A stretch of DNA of 64,000 nt from Bog-473 sp963783965. GTDB taxonomy: Bacteria > Actinomycetota > Acidimicrobiia > Acidimicrobiales > RAAP-2. Position 1 is the first letter of the stretch, and each line of letters begins with the position of its first letter. The stretch covers positions 248,001 through 312,000 of the forward strand of contig CAWAPQ010000001.1 of assembly GCA_963783965.1 (NCBI GenBank). Reading direction: 5' to 3'. The position numbers and the translations under genes were made by a program. The notes under the pieces are model-generated. The model did no database searches. It was not told where the DNA came from and worked only from the letters and a program-made list of their open reading frames with translations. Positions 33,070-42,614 of the stretch are shown here, in pieces.

Positions 33070-34064
33070 CGAGGAGGCGACGAGGACAGCGCCCTCTTCA
33101 ACGGTCCGAGAACCATCGACCCGATCTGCTCGATCTGCTCCCGGACCTGGTCGGGCGTCATGCCCGGAAGCTGCACCCGCAGATTGAGGCCATCGGCCCC
33201 GACCTCGCCCATGGCGGCCGCCAGCCATTCCGCCAGCTCGCCCGGATCATCGGACGCCACGGTCTGATCGGCGCCGAATGCGCCGGCGCCGCCGGCGTAG
33301 CTCTCGTACACCGCTCGCTGGTCCTCGACCAGGCCGGAGCGCACGCGGCCCAGCCACACCCGGCGGATCAGCACCTTGGCGCCCGTACCGCCCGCTTCGT
33401 CGAAGGCCTGCGTCAGACGGGCGAGCCGCACCGGTGCCGACATGCCCTCCATGAGGATGCCCGCGCCGGACCGGGCAGACCGGACGGCGGCGGCGACCGA
33501 GACGGCGGCGCTCAGCACCGGTACGGACAGCTCGCGGCAGGCCAGGAGAGCGGGATCCCCCTCCAGCACGCCCAGCTGGTGACCTTGCAGCATGGCCACC
33601 AGCCGTGGCAGCTCCGCTTTGAAGCGGTCGACGGCGTCGGCCTGGCTCACAGCCGCCGCCTCGAAGTCCAGTGGGAGGGCCCCGGCAGCGACGCCGAGAC
33701 CGACGCGGCCACGATGGCGCGCCTGCAGCCAGGCCACCTCCTCGGCGACGAGCGCTGTCGGGCGCAAGGGAAGAAGGAGCGGCGCGGCGGCCGCCCACCC
33801 CGTCGGGTTCTCCTCCAATATGAAGGAGGCCATCTGCAGCGGCTGTGCCATGTAGCCGGCGAAACCGCCGTGGTGTTCGCTGGTCATCACACCGTCGAAG
33901 CCGTGCGTCAGGGCGAGCGATGCCTGGGCGCAGAGTTCGCGGACGATGGCGGCGGCGGCCAGCTCGTTGTGTGGGTAGAGCCGGATTGAGACGGACCCCG
34001 GCGCAAAGGGGGCGGTCGACGGGACCCGCGGCGCGTCCGGCACGGCGACCCTGCGAGGGATCAT
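33066..34064 (-). CDS. LLM-class flavin-dependent oxidoreductase
   Basis: A 332-residue luciferase-like TIM-barrel protein. Features are SIRLYPHNELAAAAIVREL, HGFDGVMTSEHHGGFAGYM, LLPLRPTALVAEEVAWLQ, RGRVGLGVAAGALPLDF, GVLEGDPALL and LIRRVWLG. Members use F420 or FMN to oxidise small organic molecules; the cofactor cannot be decided. Its ATG overlaps the stop of the FtsX permease (ATGA), so it is translated after that gene, an unusual pairing. A 23-codon relic of a homologous gene is found at 6634-6702 beside the attachment site. Confidence 0.85.
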   Translation of the reverse strand: MIPRRVAVPDAPRVPSTAPFAPGSVSIRLYPHNELAAAAIVRELCAQASLALTHGFDGVMTSEHHGGFAGYMAQPLQMASFILEENPTGWAAAAPLLLPLRPTALVAEEVAWLQARHRGRVGLGVAAGALPLDFEAAAVSQADAVDRFKAELPRLVAMLQGHQLGVLEGDPALLACRELSVPVLSAAVSVAAAVRSARSGAGILMEGMSAPVRLARLTQAFDEAGGTGAKVLIRRVWLGRVRSGLVEDQRAVYESYAGGAGAFGADQTVASDDPGELAEWLAAAMGEVGADGLNLRVQLPGMTPDQVREQIEQIGSMVLGPLKRALSSSPPR

Positions 34065-36490
34065 TCGGCCTGCAGGGCGCGGGCTGGCTGCACGCGGCAG
34101 GCGAACCAGGCCGGGCCCGACGCGACGAGGACAGCGATGAGAAGGACGGCCGGAATGCACAGCACGACGCGCATGCCCGGCACTACAGACGACGTCTGAA
34201 TTCCGAGCTCTCCAGCAAAGAGGGCCCACGCGGCACGGCCCGCGAAGATGCCCAGAGGAACCCCGATGAACAATGAAACCGCGGCGAAGGTCGCCGCCTG
34301 CCACGTCACGAGCGCCAGGACCTGGCGCCGGACGAATCCCATCGTCTTGAGGACGGCGATGTCGCGGCGTCGGCGCTGGACCCAGACAATCATCAATTGC
34401 GCGAAGACGCCCACGCCGAGGACGGCTAACACCAGGGCCAGGAACTGTGGGACGCCTTGGATGCGCGCATAGTTCCCGACATCGAAGGGAGCCTGCCTGG
34501 TCACAAAGCAGGTGCTCTGATCGACTTCAGCGCAGAACGATGCCGTGGCTCGACTCAGGCGCTGCACCTCACGAGCCTGATCGGGACCGGGGGCAAAGCG
34601 CACCAGCAGGAACTCGGAGGAGTCCGCCACCGCCGTCCCCGGCGGCACGAGGTCTGCTGCGGTGACGGCCGCCCCGAGTCCCAAGTCGGTCGACGTGAAG
34701 CTCCCCTGGTCGAACGCAGGAAACACTGCCTGTCCCACGATGTGCATCTTCCTTGACACACCGTTGACACTGAGCCGCAAGTCCTGCCCCACCTGCCGAT
34801 GGACTAAGCGGAGGACCGAAGCGCCCAAGGCGACTTCGTCGCGGGCTGTAGGCAAGCGGCCGGTCACCAGCGTCGGCCCTACGAGCGAACCCTGCCCGCG
34901 CGACAGCCCGATGGCGGGAACATTGGAGCCCATGACGTCAACCGTTCCGAAGTTCCCGGACGACCAAGCCACGACACCGGGCCGGTGGTTCACCCAGCTC
35001 TCCATGACGGATGGAGGGATGGCCTGGAACTGGGTGTCGACCGAGGCCTGCCACGTCTGCCCGTACAGTGGCGGCGTTGTCACGAGATGGACGAGGTTGG
35101 TGCCGAAGGTCAGAGTCCCGACGACCATGGTGATCGACAGAATGATGCCGACGAGCGCACTGCGAACGGGAACGGAACCCCGAGTGGCACCCGGATCGAG
35201 CGCCTCGCGGATGCCCAGCGAGGCCGTCACGGGCGCTCCACTGCTCGACAGCCAGGCCAACCACCCGCCTCCTCGGGGCACTGCGGCTCGGCGGTTTCCG
35301 CCTGGAGTCGCCGAGCTCAACCGCCAAGACGGCACAGCCACGGCTGCGGTCAGAACGACGACGATGCACACGATGCCGATGCCCAACACCGCTCCGTCGA
35401 CGGCCATCCCGGGGTTGGGCTCGGCGATCCGCGCCGGCCCGAGCGGCATGATCGGAGACGCCACGACGGCACCGACGAACGCGAGCAACGCTCCGACTGC
35501 GGCCACGAGCGCCACCTGCATCAGGCTCACGCACCACAACTGTCTGTGATTGAGGCCGAGCGCGCGCAGCGTCGTGACGTCGTCCGTCGACGACCTGAGC
35601 TGCCGGAGGACGGCCTGAACAATGAGCACCAGGGCCGTGAAAGCGACCAGGAGTGCGAAGATGGCCAGAGCGATGGCCTCCGGTCGGATGGCATGCTCAA
35701 TCTGGGCCGCTTGGTCACTCAAATTGGCGATGAAGACGTCTCCTCCCGTCGCCGGGAACTTCTTGGCCAGGGCCTCGGCCTGCCGACCGAACTGCACCGC
35801 CGACACACCTGGCCCAAGGCGGACGTATGCCCCATCGAAGCCTCGATAGGCGGTGCCGAGCTGGTCGTAGAACGCATGGGTGGCGTAGACGACCGGGAGC
35901 TGCGCCGACTGGTTGATCGGCACCGGGTTGTCACGGGTCACGAAGATGCCGACGACCTTCTCCCGGAAGTGCGGCAGCCCGCGGGCCGACTGACCCGGCG
36001 TTTGCGAAAGGATCCCCGCCATCGTGATACTGCTGCCGACGTGGGCATGGAACGCGGCGGCCGCACTCACATCGAGTGCGATCTCGTGGACCCGATTTCT
36101 CAGGGGCAAGCGACCCGAGACGAAGCGGGGGCGCTCGACCACCTTGCCGTAGCGGGCATCGCCGGACGCATAGACCTGCGCGTTCAGCAGCGTCCCGCCC
36201 GGGGCGACCGGCAGGGCCTGCACCCCGATCACGGGGGCGATCGCCTCGACTCCCGGGAGCTTGGCGAGCGCCGGGTAGTAGCCGCCGAAGCCCGTGTTGT
36301 CCGGGCCGACCAGGACGTCGGCGGCGTTGGACGTGGCGAGGAAGCGACCGTAGGCGGAGTCGGTGCGCCTCGCCCCAGCGGCGGCGGTTAGGACAACGGC
36401 GCCGGCAAGGCCCACGATCGCGGCCAGGAACGCCCAACTCCGCCACCGCGCGCGGAGCTGGCGCGCCACGATCCAGATGAGGGAAGCCAC
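34061..36490 (-). CDS. FtsX-like ABC transporter permease (no ATPase nearby)
   Basis: About 809 residues with two FtsX-type membrane domains. There is an N-terminal helix (WAFLAAIVGLAGAVVLTAA), a large extracytoplasmic domain, three helices around residues 290-400, a second extracytoplasmic domain, then the terminal three helices with NYARIQGVPQFLALVLAVLG, VWVQRRRRDIAVLKTMGFV and the end RVQPARALQAE. Such MacB/LolE-like permeases need an ABC ATPase; none is adjacent here, so a distant subunit must be shared or the gene is orphaned. GTG 36490 follows AGGGGG. A partial paralogue lies at 6033-6575. Confidence 0.85.
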   Translation of the reverse strand: MASLIWIVARQLRARWRSWAFLAAIVGLAGAVVLTAAAGARRTDSAYGRFLATSNAADVLVGPDNTGFGGYYPALAKLPGVEAIAPVIGVQALPVAPGGTLLNAQVYASGDARYGKVVERPRFVSGRLPLRNRVHEIALDVSAAAAFHAHVGSSITMAGILSQTPGQSARGLPHFREKVVGIFVTRDNPVPINQSAQLPVVYATHAFYDQLGTAYRGFDGAYVRLGPGVSAVQFGRQAEALAKKFPATGGDVFIANLSDQAAQIEHAIRPEAIALAIFALLVAFTALVLIVQAVLRQLRSSTDDVTTLRALGLNHRQLWCVSLMQVALVAAVGALLAFVGAVVASPIMPLGPARIAEPNPGMAVDGAVLGIGIVCIVVVLTAAVAVPSWRLSSATPGGNRRAAVPRGGGWLAWLSSSGAPVTASLGIREALDPGATRGSVPVRSALVGIILSITMVVGTLTFGTNLVHLVTTPPLYGQTWQASVDTQFQAIPPSVMESWVNHRPGVVAWSSGNFGTVDVMGSNVPAIGLSRGQGSLVGPTLVTGRLPTARDEVALGASVLRLVHRQVGQDLRLSVNGVSRKMHIVGQAVFPAFDQGSFTSTDLGLGAAVTAADLVPPGTAVADSSEFLLVRFAPGPDQAREVQRLSRATASFCAEVDQSTCFVTRQAPFDVGNYARIQGVPQFLALVLAVLGVGVFAQLMIVWVQRRRRDIAVLKTMGFVRRQVLALVTWQAATFAAVSLFIGVPLGIFAGRAAWALFAGELGIQTSSVVPGMRVVLCIPAVLLIAVLVASGPAWFACRVQPARALQAE

Positions 36491-36674
36491 GCGGTTCCCC
36501 CTACCGGTCCCACGCTGCCGCCGAATGCCCATAGCCCGCCACGGGAGGTATTAAAGCAGGACCGTTTCGACCTCGACAGGCAGGTACACCCCCATTGCAG
36601 AGGTGGTGCTCGCATGCGCACCGTTGCTGGCGACCGCGGAAGTGGGCGAGCCGGCCGAGCGTTCCGGTCGAGGC

Positions 36675-37751
36675 TCAGCGGATTGTCCCTGCCCCAGGGA
36701 TGAGCGGCAGATCCAGCGCCGTGGCCCACCCTGGTGGCAGGTCGTTGACGGCCGGCACGGCGTTGAGGGCACGCAGCCCGGTCGCCAGGCAGCCCGCGGC
36801 CGCGGCGTCGCGACCGCTGCCGTCGGTGAAACGGAAGGCGGTCTCCTGCGTGATCGATGGCGTCCCCTCGATCTCGACCCGGTAGACGTCATCCTGGGTA
36901 CCACGCGGCCAGTCCGGCGCGGCGTCGGTGCCCACCCGGTTGACGTGCTCCAGGCAGATGCGCGGCTCGCCGTGGTACATCCCGTTGATGGTGAAGTGGA
37001 TGGCGGCCACCTCCCCCGGGTTGATCACACCCTTGGCGGTCGTGATCGGCGCGTCGGTCACCCACTTGTCCCAGGTGGAGGTGATCTCGTCGAGCTCGAC
37101 ACCGGCGGCGTGCGCCATCATCGGCACGGTCGCGCCCCACGACATCACGAGGATGTCGGTGTGCTCGAGGAGGGGCGTGAATTCGGGTGGGCGCCCAATG
37201 CCCATTTCGTCCTCGTACGCACCGGTGTAGTTGATGTAGTCCACGAGCTCGAGAGCCTTGACCTTGCGCACCTCCGCGCACAGGCCCATCAGCGTCATGG
37301 GGAACAGATCGTTGGCGAAACCGGGGTCGATGCCCGTCGTGAAGCAGGTGGCGCCCCCCTCGGCGCACGCCTCGGTGATCGGATCGATCCACGCCGGCGG
37401 ATTGAGCTTCATGAACGGCCAGACCCACGGTGTCATCGCCGTCGAGGACACATCGATGCCGGCGCGCAAGAAGGCGCCCATGTCGCGGATGTTGGCGTCG
37501 GCCAGGCCTGCCGTGGGCCCGTAGTGCACCAGGGCGTCGGGACGGAGGGCGATCAGCTCATTGAGGTCGTCGGTGGCCTTCATCCCCGTCGCGCCGATGC
37601 CGCAGATCTCCCCGGCGTCGCGTCCGACCTTGTCCTTGTCGTTGACCCCCACCCCGACCAGGTCGAAATTGGGATGGCGCAGCACCTCGGGGATGATCAT
37701 CTTCCCGACAAACCCCGTCCCCCAGACCACGACCCTCTTCTTTTCTGCCAT
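36675..37751 (-). CDS. Dihydrodipicolinate-reductase-like NAD(P)-dependent dehydrogenase
   Basis: About 358 residues. The Rossmann start KKRVVVWGTGFVGKMIIPEV is followed by VGVGVNDKDKVGRDAG, and the substrate domain has TTGIDPGFANDLFPMTL and a long C-terminal half (WATALDLPLIPG). The type resembles 2,4-diaminopentanoate dehydrogenase and other DapB-like enzymes found in many actinobacteria with no assigned substrate; it is not the true DapB, which is about 250 residues. Start ATG 37751. It runs in the same direction as the amidohydrolase, with 46 bp between, and may form an operon with it. Confidence 0.85.
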   Translation of the reverse strand: MAEKKRVVVWGTGFVGKMIIPEVLRHPNFDLVGVGVNDKDKVGRDAGEICGIGATGMKATDDLNELIALRPDALVHYGPTAGLADANIRDMGAFLRAGIDVSSTAMTPWVWPFMKLNPPAWIDPITEACAEGGATCFTTGIDPGFANDLFPMTLMGLCAEVRKVKALELVDYINYTGAYEDEMGIGRPPEFTPLLEHTDILVMSWGATVPMMAHAAGVELDEITSTWDKWVTDAPITTAKGVINPGEVAAIHFTINGMYHGEPRICLEHVNRVGTDAAPDWPRGTQDDVYRVEIEGTPSITQETAFRFTDGSGRDAAAAGCLATGLRALNAVPAVNDLPPGWATALDLPLIPGAGTIR

Positions 37752-37796
37752 GAGGGACAGCATCGCACCTCGACCGGAATTCTTCCCGTTCGGGCC

Positions 37797-39347
37797 TTAG
37801 AACGGCACCCACTTGGTGGCGGAGGTCCCGAGCCAGTCCAGCATCTGGCGGCGTGTCGTCGGGCCGTGCGCCGACCAAGCCGAGGGCAGCGCCCCTTCGT
37901 CGCGCAGAGCGGCCGCCTCCGAAATGTTGGCCGTGAGGGGGTCCTGCGTCAGGCCGCACCGCATCGCCATCGGGTCGACGCCGAAGAGCTTGGCGGCATT
38001 GAGACCGAACACGCCCGCCTTCACCTCCGCGGTCAGGGCCGGGTACTGGTAGGTCTCCTGGAACTGGGGCGTGATCTCGAAGGTGCGAAAGGCCATGATC
38101 TGCGGCTCAGGGCTCCCGTACCAGATGGCGTCGGTGCCCCACATGACCCGTTCTGTGCCGACACGGCCGAGCAGCTTGCCCAAAGCGTGGGCGGCCTGAT
38201 CGGGCGTGGTGAGGAGTTGGCGCCACAGGGTGGCGACGTCCACCCACACGTTGTCGTTGGGCGGCACGTTGTGCTGGTCGAGCGAGGTCAGCAACGTGTC
38301 GATGCCGATGCTGGCGCTCGGGTCGTAGGGGCCCTCGACGTGGTTCGGGTCCCAGGCTGCGTGGTACACGACGAACTGCATGTCGGGGAACTGGCGCGAG
38401 ACGGCCACTATGTCGTCGGGGTGGTTGAAGATCGGGTCGAAGTTCACCAGCGGCAACCCCTTGTGGGCCACGAACACCTTCACCCCGAGGTCGTGCGCGT
38501 GCTGGACGGTGGGCAGCCCGATGGTGGGGTCCAGCAGCGAGTACCCCTGGCCGCTCGGACTCCACGCCGTGTACACCTTGAACGCGGCCGGCGGACCGGA
38601 GGACACCGCACCCGTCATCTCCTCGAGGGTTGCGCTGACCGGTCCCACGTTCGGGGCGATGATGTTCTCCACCAGGAGTCGGCTGGCGCCACCGTCGGTG
38701 AGACCGGCGGTGATCTGCTGGGTGCGCAGCGCTTCGGGGAAGGGGATCGGGGCATTGGACGGTCCCGAGTTCGGGACGTCGGTCAGGACGGCCATGGTGG
38801 TGTCGCTGGCCAGGAAGATGTCGTGCAGGTAGCTGGCCCGGTCCACGCAGTCGAGCTGGGTCGCGTCGGTGCACCCCGCCGGGAGCATGGAGAGGACGAG
38901 CGACGTCGTCGAGGGGGAGTCGTCGACCCAGGGGCCGGTCGGGATCACGTGGTGCGTGTGGACGTCGAGGACGAACTCCGAACCGGTCAGAGCGTCCTGG
39001 CAGGCGGCCGTGTCCTCGGGTGGCGGGACCTTGAACGTCCCGCCCTTGCTCCTCGGGTGCGACGCCGCCTGGGGGTGCGACGCCGACGGCGAGGCGCAGC
39101 CGGCGAACTCGAAGACGGCGAGGGACGCCGCCACGGCTCCCGCTCCCTGCAGGAAGCGCCGGCGGTCCACCCCGGTCCGCCGGGCCGCGTCGTCGATGGA
39201 CGCCCGGATCAGCTCGTTGACGCTGCGGTCCCGATCCCCTGCGGCGGCGGGGACGAACTCACCGTTGGACACAGGCCCGGCACCGAGCGGCAGCTGGTCG
39301 TCGGGACGATCGCGCAGTCGACGGGAGAACGGGCCGATGCCAGCCAT
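37797..39347 (-). CDS. Exported amidohydrolase-family lipoprotein
   Basis: A 516-residue metal-dependent hydrolase. A twin-arginine signal (DRRRFLQGAGAVAASLAV) ends in a lipobox (FEFAGC), so it is exported folded and anchored outside the membrane. The N-terminus before the signal is unusually long (about 60 residues) and could be shortened by an internal start. Metal and active-site segments are FVLDVHTHHVIPTG, FKVYTAW, VFVAHKGLPL, VVYHAAWDPNH and VMWGTDAIWYG. These fit the amidohydrolase_2 group (decarboxylase and hydrolase type). Substrate unknown. Confidence 0.85.
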   Translation of the reverse strand: MAGIGPFSRRLRDRPDDQLPLGAGPVSNGEFVPAAAGDRDRSVNELIRASIDDAARRTGVDRRRFLQGAGAVAASLAVFEFAGCASPSASHPQAASHPRSKGGTFKVPPPEDTAACQDALTGSEFVLDVHTHHVIPTGPWVDDSPSTTSLVLSMLPAGCTDATQLDCVDRASYLHDIFLASDTTMAVLTDVPNSGPSNAPIPFPEALRTQQITAGLTDGGASRLLVENIIAPNVGPVSATLEEMTGAVSSGPPAAFKVYTAWSPSGQGYSLLDPTIGLPTVQHAHDLGVKVFVAHKGLPLVNFDPIFNHPDDIVAVSRQFPDMQFVVYHAAWDPNHVEGPYDPSASIGIDTLLTSLDQHNVPPNDNVWVDVATLWRQLLTTPDQAAHALGKLLGRVGTERVMWGTDAIWYGSPEPQIMAFRTFEITPQFQETYQYPALTAEVKAGVFGLNAAKLFGVDPMAMRCGLTQDPLTANISEAAALRDEGALPSAWSAHGPTTRRQMLDWLGTSATKWVPF

Positions 39348-39395
39348 GACGGGAGGTTACGCCCGGCACCGGCCGTTGAGTAGGGCGGCGCGTCC

Positions 39396-39977
39396 TCAGT
39401 TGGTCCCGGGCGGTGCCCACGGGCGGGACAGCACGCTGCGCACCATTGGCTCGAACGTCGAAAGGGGCTCCGAGTCGTAGGTGGCGTCGAAGGAGACTTC
39501 GTCCCAGTTGGTCGTGAAGTCGACGCATGCCTGGTAGTGGGGGCTGTCCGTGTACTGGTCGCGCGCGTTGGGATCGAGTCCGAGGTGGCGCGCGTAGAAG
39601 TAGGTCTGGAAGATGGCGTGGTGAGCCAGGACCCAGTGGTTCTGCTCCGAGACGAACGGCCGCAGGATGGCCGCGCCCACCTGGCCGTGGTTAAGCGGTC
39701 CCAACGTCTCGCCCACGTCATGGAAGAGCGCGCAGACGATCAGCTCCTCGTCGGCGCCGGCGCGCATGGCCCTGGTCGCCGTCTGCACGCTGTGCTCCAG
39801 GCGGTCGACGGGGTACGCGGCGTCGCCTCTCAAGTTGCTCAACATGGAGAGGAGGAGATCGGGCAGCTTGGCCAGGTTGCGCTCGTGCACCCGGCGCATG
39901 ACCTCGAAATCCTCGTCGGTCCCGTCGTCGAGCCGGTCGAAGTGCATTTTGCCCAGGTCTGTGTCCGCCACGGGCAC
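39396..39977 (-). CDS. HD-domain phosphohydrolase
   Basis: A 193-residue HD protein. The metal site is seen as LEHSVQT (H62), CALFHDVGE (H86, D87) and VLAHHAIFQTYF, with a further Asp in the C-terminal half. Single-domain members often cleave nucleotides or inositol-like compounds. GTG start at 39977, just after a run TTTTGTAAACTG on the minus strand. It lies 48 bp upstream of the amidohydrolase, same strand. Confidence 0.82.
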   Translation of the reverse strand: MPVADTDLGKMHFDRLDDGTDEDFEVMRRVHERNLAKLPDLLLSMLSNLRGDAAYPVDRLEHSVQTATRAMRAGADEELIVCALFHDVGETLGPLNHGQVGAAILRPFVSEQNHWVLAHHAIFQTYFYARHLGLDPNARDQYTDSPHYQACVDFTTNWDEVSFDATYDSEPLSTFEPMVRSVLSRPWAPPGTN

Positions 39978-40198
39978 AGTTTACAAAAGCCCTGGTCGTC
40001 GTCTCCCCGGGATCGGACACGGCTGCAGGGGCCGCGGACAGTCCCTTCGACCCGACGATCTCTCCGGTCGTTGACGCCATCGCTGTCGGGTTCAGAGAGA
40101 CACAGCACAACTGAGACCAGTGCCCTCCATGCTGCTCCCTTCAGTTTGGCCTGAAGAAGGCGGAGGAACGCGGTCTACCAGGGAGGAGAGATCCGGGC

Positions 40199-40756
40199 TC
40201 AGCCCGGTGCGGCTGCCACCTGGGCGTTGCCCAGCGCCGTGGTGGCGGCGCTCGAGATCAGGAAGCCGTCGCCGTTCGACAGCGTGCACTTCATGCCCGC
40301 CGTCGACGACGCGCAGGTGAACGGCCCGAGGGTGATCGTCTGCCCGTAGGCCAGGACCGGCGTGTCCTCACCCGCATTCGAGAGACAGTTCTCCCCGGTG
40401 CACTCGCTCAGCGCGCTGTTCGTCGTCAACGTGACCGACTTCGGCGGGGACAGGGTGAGGCAGAGGGTGCTCGTGAGCGCGCTCGGTCCGAGGTTGTAAT
40501 CGATCTCGCAGCTGATGTTCTTGGTCGGAGAGTAGAACTCGGTAGTCGTCGACGTCTGTGGCGCCAGCGTGCCCGATGTCGCGGCTGTCGTCGACGTCGT
40601 GGTCGGTGACGACGTGGTCGATGTCGTCGATGCCGACGTAGACGTGGTCGACGAGGAGCTCGAGGAGGACGGGCTGCTCGAGCACGCGGCGAGCGCCAGC
40701 GCGCCGGTCGAAAGGATCAGCAGGCGGATCGACCACGTCCGCAGGGCTCCGGGCAT
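40199..40756 (-). CDS. Lipoprotein with Ser/Thr linker and DUF6636-like domain
   Basis: A 185-residue lipoprotein. The signal MPGALRTWSIRLLILSTGAL ends at lipobox LAAC. A linker of about 40 Ser/Thr/Ala residues follows. The folded part (FYSPTKNISCEIDYNLG, four further cysteines, VLAYGQTITLGPFTCASS, MKCTLSNGDGFLISSA) has the S-P-x-x-NI-C and C-x-NxxGF pattern I associate with DUF6636, a cell-surface domain of unknown role in actinobacteria. Four or six cysteines likely form disulfides. Divergent from the membrane-protein gene at 40904. Confidence 0.7.
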   Translation of the reverse strand: MPGALRTWSIRLLILSTGALALAACSSSPSSSSSSSTTSTSASTTSTTSSPTTTSTTAATSGTLAPQTSTTTEFYSPTKNISCEIDYNLGPSALTSTLCLTLSPPKSVTLTTNSALSECTGENCLSNAGEDTPVLAYGQTITLGPFTCASSTAGMKCTLSNGDGFLISSAATTALGNAQVAAAPG

Positions 40757-40903
40757 TCGTCGAGTGTACGGCGGGTTGCACAAGAAATGGGGGTTCTCGC
40801 CCGGCTGCAGCCGGCGCACCGGAGGGCATCCGCCTCCCGACACCGCCCGCGGCGTACCGTGCGGACAGGCGCCACGGGGCGGCGCCGGAACGGGGGCCTC
40901 GTC

Positions 40904-41572
40904 GTGACCATGTTTCCAAGCCAATTCGCTGGCTTCGCCGGCGGAATCGTCGCCTTTGTCGCGCTGTTCATCGCACTCTTCTCGGTGGTCCTGTTGGTCC
41001 CGATCATCCTGATCGTGGCGAACCGGGCCGAGCCGGACCAGAGAGGGCAGCGCTCCCACAGCGTCTATCTCTTCGGCATGAGCTTCGTGACGCTGCAGCT
41101 GACCTTCGCCGGTTCCGTGTTGATCGTCACGTCGATCTTCTCGGTGATCGCGCCTCACTTCGCTCCCCTGACCAATTCCATTGCGCGCTCCGTCGTGATC
41201 GGAGGCCTCCTCGTCGTCCTCTTCGGCGTCGTGCTGCTGCTGCACGTCGGTCGGGGGATCGAGACCGCCCGGGGTGACGGTGGGGTGACCGGCCCCAACA
41301 TCCGGGTGATGCAGTCCTACGCCGGTGTGGTCAGCTTCATCTATTTGCTGCAGCTGATCTTCTCGCTGGCCGTCGCCATTTACTTGGTCTTCGCGTTGGT
41401 CGCGCCCGGTGTGTTCGGGAGTCTCGGCTCGAACCGGAGCGCCACCCTGGCGATGCTGCTGGACCTGATTTACGTCATGCTGGCGTCGGGCTACATCCTC
41501 CTGGCCCACTCGTCGTTGGGCCCGACGGCCATCCCGAGCCGCCGCCCGCCGACCGAGGTCCCCGCCGCGTAG
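40904..41572 (+). CDS. Integral membrane protein of unknown family
   Basis: About 222 residues with six likely membrane helices (IVAFVALFIALFSVVLLVPI; SFVTLQLTFAGSVLIVTSIF; VVIGGLLVVLFGVVLLLHV; VVSFIYLLQLIFSLAVAIYL; and one or two more near the C-terminus). Loops are short and the tail is proline-rich. I do not recognise the family. GTG 40904 is preceded by CGGGGG; ATG 40910 is the alternative. It ends 1 bp from the convergent TauD gene. Confidence 0.65.
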   Translation: MTMFPSQFAGFAGGIVAFVALFIALFSVVLLVPIILIVANRAEPDQRGQRSHSVYLFGMSFVTLQLTFAGSVLIVTSIFSVIAPHFAPLTNSIARSVVIGGLLVVLFGVVLLLHVGRGIETARGDGGVTGPNIRVMQSYAGVVSFIYLLQLIFSLAVAIYLVFALVAPGVFGSLGSNRSATLAMLLDLIYVMLASGYILLAHSSLGPTAIPSRRPPTEVPAA

Positions 41573-41573
41573 C

Positions 41574-42518
41574 TCAGGAACGCGTCGGCGCCGTGCCGAT
41601 CACCGAGGCACGTTCCATGGAGCGACGCTGGGGCCAGTAGTCGCTCGACGCGTAGTGCTGCACCGCCCGGTTGTCCCAGAACGCCACCGCGTCCCTGGTC
41701 CAGCTGAACCGGCACTGGTGCTCGGGGGCGTCGGCCTGGCGGCAGAGCCGGTCGAGGAGCTCGTGGCTGGCGGCGCGGTCCATGCCTTCAATGTGGCTCA
41801 CGAACGGGCGGTTCACGTAGAGGTGCAACTTCCCCGTGGCAGGGTGCGTGCACACCACGGGGTGGCGCACGGGTGGGTAGCGCTGCTGCGCCTTCCGGCG
41901 CTCCTCGTCCGACATGGTGTGCCCGAACGTCTGGGTGAAGTCGTGCACCGCCTGGAGATCGTCGATCTCGTCCTTCGTGGCCTGGTCCAGCCCGTCGTAG
42001 GCGGCGTACATGTCCGAGAAGAGCGTGTCGCCGCCGCAATCCGGCACAGAGACGGCGTGCAGGATCGCCCCCATGGACGGGCGCTCGCGCCAGGTCACGT
42101 CGTGGTGCCACGAGTTCTCATAGCCGCTGACCTCCGCCGTCTTGTCAAAGCGGACCAGCTCGGGCTCGCCGGTGTTGGACGGCAGGAACGGGTGCACCTC
42201 CAGGTCACCGAAGCGGCGCGCGAAGACGACGTGCTGATGGGGATCCATCGGCTGGTCCCGGAAGAAGATGACCTTGTAGTCGTGTAGCGCCTGGCGCAGC
42301 TCGGCGACCACCTCGTCGGACAGCGCCACCGTGAGATCGACCCCGGTGATCTCCGCCCCGACCGTGGCGCCGAGCTGGTGGGCGCCGAAATGGCGCCAAC
42401 GCAGCGTGGCCAGCCGGTCCCGCTCGGGCGCCACGTGGGTGAACGGCCCGACCGCAACGGTGTAGCCCGGAAGGCGGAAGGCGCCGGGCTGCTTCGAGGC
42501 CGCGGCCGTGGTCGTCAT
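41574..42518 (-). CDS. TauD/TfdA-family Fe(II)/2-oxoglutarate dioxygenase
   Basis: A 314-residue dioxygenase. The iron ligands are HxD in NSWHHDVTW (H138, D140) and a distal His in NRAVQHYAS, and the 2-oxoglutarate-binding Arg is in RRSMERASV. Other family parts are VIFFRDQPMDPHQHVVFARR, PPVRHPVVCTHPATG and VNRPFVSHIEGM. Family members oxidise taurine, alkyl sulfates, herbicides or other carboxylates. No sulfur-uptake genes adjoin it, so the substrate is open. Confidence 0.92.
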   Translation of the reverse strand: MTTTAAASKQPGAFRLPGYTVAVGPFTHVAPERDRLATLRWRHFGAHQLGATVGAEITGVDLTVALSDEVVAELRQALHDYKVIFFRDQPMDPHQHVVFARRFGDLEVHPFLPSNTGEPELVRFDKTAEVSGYENSWHHDVTWRERPSMGAILHAVSVPDCGGDTLFSDMYAAYDGLDQATKDEIDDLQAVHDFTQTFGHTMSDEERRKAQQRYPPVRHPVVCTHPATGKLHLYVNRPFVSHIEGMDRAASHELLDRLCRQADAPEHQCRFSWTRDAVAFWDNRAVQHYASSDYWPQRRSMERASVIGTAPTRS

Positions 42519-42580
42519 GCCCGTACTGTACCGAACCGCCGTTTCGATCTCACCGGGCCTGACAGCCCTCGGAAAGCACC

Positions 42581-42595
42581 GCCCCCGACGGGGGC
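42581..42595 (-). terminator. Probable terminator of the FtsX/ATPase operon
   Basis: GCCCCC-GAC-GGGGGC is a perfect 6-bp hairpin, 20 bases after the permease stop on the minus strand, followed by GGTGCTTTCC with only a short T-run. Confidence 0.45.
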
Positions 42596-42614
42596 CCCGG
42601 CCACTGGGCCGACG

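Noticed and set aside
36603..39383. 926-residue plus-strand open frame
   Set aside because: Antisense shadow of the dihydrodipicolinate-reductase-like and amidohydrolase genes; composition is His/Arg/Gly-rich with no domain.
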